From: Shewanella sp. 1CM18E
Lineage (GTDB): Bacteria > Pseudomonadota > Gammaproteobacteria > Enterobacterales > Shewanellaceae
Direction of reading: 5' to 3'
DNA length: 64,000 bases
Assembly (NCBI RefSeq): GCF_023161665.1
Contig: NZ_JALNTW010000016.1
Coordinates: forward strand, 32,098-96,097
Made by a program: the position numbers and the translations under genes. The notes below the pieces were generated by a model. It was not told the DNA's origin. It saw only the letters and a program-made list of their open reading frames with translations, and did no database searches. Shown here in pieces: positions 61,932-64,000 of the stretch (positions are counted from its first letter, which is position 1; each line of letters opens with the position of its first letter).

Positions 61932-63722
61932 ATGCCTATCTACCAAGCGCCAATACGTGATTATCAGTTTATTTTGAGTGAATTACTTAACGTCTATCAA
62001 CAGCCAGAGTTGCAAGGCTTTGATGAGTTTGATCCTGAGTTGATTGATGCAGTGCTGCAAGGTGTCGCTGATTTTACAACTGATATCATGTTGCCTTTAA
62101 ATGGTAGTGGCGATGTTGAGGGCTGTCGTTTACAAAATGGTAAGGTTATTACCCCAAAAGGTTTTAGTGATGCTTATCAGCAATATATTGATAATGGCTG
62201 GGCAACCTTAACCTGTGATCCTGAATTTGGCGGCCAAGGGTTACCTGAAGTGGTTGGCGTCTTTGCCACCGAAATGAAAACCGCAACCAATATGGCTTTT
62301 GCCATGTATCCCGGCTTAACCCACGGCGCTTATGCTGCTATTCATGCCCACGGTAGTGATAGTTTAAAAGCTAAATATTTAGAAAAATTAGTCAGTGGTG
62401 AATGGACTGGAACCATGAACTTGACTGAGTCTCATGCAGGGACAGATTTGGCGTTATTACGTACTAAGGCAATGCCTTTGGCTGACGGAGAGTTCGCTAT
62501 CAGCGGAGAGAAAATCTTTATCTCATCGGGTGATCATGATCTTACTGACAATATTATTCACTTGGTATTGGCAAGGCTGCCTGATGCTCCCGAAGGAGTG
62601 AAGGGGATCTCTTTATTTGTGGTACCAAAAGTATTTATTAATGATGACGGTTCGTTAGGGCAATTGAATAAGCTAAAAGCTTCGAGTCTTGAGCATAAAA
62701 TGGGGATCCATGGTAACTCGACTTGTGTAATGAATTTTGATGGCGCTATTGGCGAGCTGGTGGGCGAGCCACACCAAGGTTTACGGGCTATGTTTACTAT
62801 GATGAACCAAGCAAGGTTAGGTGTTGGTTTACAGGGGCTGGGTGTTTCTGAAATAGCTTATCAAAATGCCCTTGCTTATGCTCAGGATAGAATTCAAGGC
62901 CGAGCATTAAGTGGCGTGAAGCAAGCTGAGCAAGCAGCCGATCCTATATTGGTGCATGGTGACGTGCGTCGCATGTTGTTGGCTCAAAAATCGTTTAATC
63001 AAGGTACTCGTGCACTTATGGGCCAACAAGCGCTGTGGCTTGATGAATCTGAGCGTCATTCTGACCCTTTACAAGCTAAAGCAGCATCAAAATTGGCGGC
63101 CCTGTTTACGCCTATCGTTAAGGGTTTTGTAACTGAACAGGGGTTTAAAGCCTGCGTTGATGCACAGCAAGTTTTTGGTGGTCATGGTTATATCCATGAA
63201 TGGGGCATGGAGCAATTTGTGCGTGATAGTAGAATTGCGATGATTTACGAAGGCACAAATGGCGTGCAAGCACTAGATCTTATTGGTCGTAAAGTATTAG
63301 CAGATAAAGGCGCGACTCTTAAATTGTGGTCAGAGTTAGTTAAAACCTTAATAGAGCGCAATATACAAAATGATGCGATGAAACCTTATATTGACGGTTT
63401 AATGGCCTCAGCGGCAGATCTTGAAAAGGCAACAGGTTATATAGTCGCAAAAGCGGCTAAAACCCCTGATTTAATTGGCGCTGCCTCAATGGCTTACCTA
63501 CAAATATTCGGCATTACTGCATTAGCTTGGATGTGGACGCGCACAGCAGAAAAAGCCTTACAATGCTTAGACAATGGGACTGACGACAGTGATTTTTACC
63601 AAGATAAATTGGCAACAGCGAAGTTTTTCATGCATTACTGGGCGGTACAAACTGCAAGTTTAGTTAAGCAAATTGAGCTGGCTAGCAGCGACATAGTAGA
63701 GTTTGAGAATAGCGCTTTTTAA
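61932..63722 (+). CDS. Acyl-CoA dehydrogenase, long (DmdC-like) class
   Basis: A 596-residue FAD enzyme. MNLTESHAGTDLALLRTKA, GEKIFISSGDHDL and MIYEGTNGVQALDLIGRK are the substrate, FAD and catalytic regions; Glu440 is the base. The length and C-terminal extra domain match the acyl-CoA dehydrogenase class that includes methylmercaptopropionyl-CoA dehydrogenase DmdC and other ~600-residue members. Without assay or operon context I do not assign an acyl chain. Confidence 0.9.
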   Translation: MPIYQAPIRDYQFILSELLNVYQQPELQGFDEFDPELIDAVLQGVADFTTDIMLPLNGSGDVEGCRLQNGKVITPKGFSDAYQQYIDNGWATLTCDPEFGGQGLPEVVGVFATEMKTATNMAFAMYPGLTHGAYAAIHAHGSDSLKAKYLEKLVSGEWTGTMNLTESHAGTDLALLRTKAMPLADGEFAISGEKIFISSGDHDLTDNIIHLVLARLPDAPEGVKGISLFVVPKVFINDDGSLGQLNKLKASSLEHKMGIHGNSTCVMNFDGAIGELVGEPHQGLRAMFTMMNQARLGVGLQGLGVSEIAYQNALAYAQDRIQGRALSGVKQAEQAADPILVHGDVRRMLLAQKSFNQGTRALMGQQALWLDESERHSDPLQAKAASKLAALFTPIVKGFVTEQGFKACVDAQQVFGGHGYIHEWGMEQFVRDSRIAMIYEGTNGVQALDLIGRKVLADKGATLKLWSELVKTLIERNIQNDAMKPYIDGLMASAADLEKATGYIVAKAAKTPDLIGAASMAYLQIFGITALAWMWTRTAEKALQCLDNGTDDSDFYQDKLATAKFFMHYWAVQTASLVKQIELASSDIVEFENSAF

Positions 63723-63766
63723 ACGCTGCTTTACGTAAGTTAATTTAAGCGTTTTTAGTCCAGCCC

Positions 63767-63811
63767 TAGCGACTTAAATTTTAGCGACTTAAATTTTAGC
63801 GACTTAAACTT
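63767..63811 (+). repeat. three 15-bp tandem repeats
   Basis: TAGCGACTTAAATTT occurs at 63767-63781 and 63782-63796, with TAGCGACTTAAACTT at 63797-63811. The region follows the dehydrogenase. Confidence 0.88.
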
Positions 63812-63890
63812 TAGCAAGATTAACAAAGTGCGCATAATCAGCTTTGTAAAAACCAAGCTGCGTTTAACTGTTAACGCTTGATGTGAAGAC

Positions 63891-63931
63891 GGCACCTTAT
63901 AACCTAAGCTGGTTTGAGGTGCCTTTTGTTT
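63891..63931 (+). terminator. intrinsic terminator after the dehydrogenase
   Basis: GGCACCT (63891-63897) and AGGTGCC (63917-63923) with an inner AACC/GGTT stem and TTTTGTTTT tail. Confidence 0.8.
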
Positions 63932-63940
63932 TCAGCCCTA

Positions 63941-63964
63941 AACCACCTACTTCAGTAGGTGGTT
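63941..63964. other. 11-bp hairpin at the window edge, possible IS200/IS605-type end
   Basis: AACCACCTACT and AGTAGGTGGTT pair perfectly around a 2-nt loop, and a second short hairpin, AGGCTTTGCCT, follows. The pattern of a tight hairpin followed by a short conserved stretch resembles the subterminal hairpin of IS200/IS605 elements, but no transposase is in view. It may equally be an ordinary structure. Confidence 0.35.
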
Positions 63965-64000
63965 ATCATCAATTAGGCTTTGCCTGAAGTACGTTTAATG

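Noticed and set aside
1..64000. CRISPR arrays, tRNA or rRNA genes, integrases, toxin-antitoxin pairs, phage or defence genes
   Set aside because: No regularly spaced repeats, no tRNA-like or rRNA sequences and no matching proteins were recognised by eye.

Overview
This window looks like chromosomal DNA from a Shewanella-type marine gammaproteobacterium. The evidence is a four-haem periplasmic cytochrome matching the small tetraheme cytochrome CctA, a Fur protein close to the enteric form, a free-standing second elongation factor G, a full biotin locus, a TPP-riboswitch TonB receptor and lipoprotein types common in Alteromonadales. Base composition is moderately AT-rich throughout. I see no rRNA, tRNA, CRISPR array, prophage or complete insertion sequence. 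The assignment rests on recognising protein families by eye, not on a search.

Layout. 1-8.2 kb: a glutamate-synthase-like flavoenzyme, a GNAT acetyltransferase, fur, the sirtuin cobB, a P-loop kinase, a secreted metallo-beta-lactamase-fold protein, a 330-bp MITE-like element with perfect 16-bp terminal inverted repeats, and the EF-G paralogue. 8.7-17.3 kb: a secreted HExxH protein, bioA divergent from bioB-F-C-D, htpX behind a sigma-32-like promoter, and cctA. 17.4-23.8 kb: a NarK-type transporter, a transglutaminase-like/TPR lipoprotein, and a compact curli locus (curlin, csgD, csgE, csgF, csgG). 23.9-27.3 kb: small envelope proteins, a TetR-type regulator, and hinT with two hotdog thioesterase-like genes and ycfL. 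27.4-32 kb: a thiamine salvage cluster (TPP riboswitch, TonB receptor, thiamine-binding protein, PnuT, kinase). 32-37 kb: single genes (DUF6279 lipoprotein, DoxX, YdjA nitroreductase, GNAT, small secreted and membrane proteins). 37.4-43.1 kb: a tightly coupled ABC export operon of MacB type with three successive HlyD-family adaptors. 43-45 kb: an AT-rich acyltransferase island. 45-50 kb: a K+ channel, an AI-2E-type permease and a DUF2157/DUF4401/GDYXXLXY trio. 50-56.3 kb: small membrane proteins with a yidD paralogue, then ydbH-ynbE-ydbL. 56.6-64 kb: hexose-6-phosphate mutarotase, a beta-propeller lipoprotein, a GFA protein, a membrane protein and a DmdC-class acyl-CoA dehydrogenase. A strong hairpin at the right edge may be the end of an IS200/IS605-like element or a terminator.

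How it fits together. Most genes are ordinary core metabolism and envelope functions. The items most worth following are: the TPP riboswitch, where an exact 8-nt complement to the aptamer overlaps the arm of a hairpin hiding the ribosome binding site; the three-adaptor ABC operon; the single-curlin locus whose subunit is 12 near-exact 11-residue strands and whose csgE and csgG carry 7-nt homopolymer tracts; and several short tandem repeats (14 bp before doxX, 18 bp inside the kinase, 12 bp inside ydbH, 15 bp after the dehydrogenase). I see no clear undescribed defence or mobile system.
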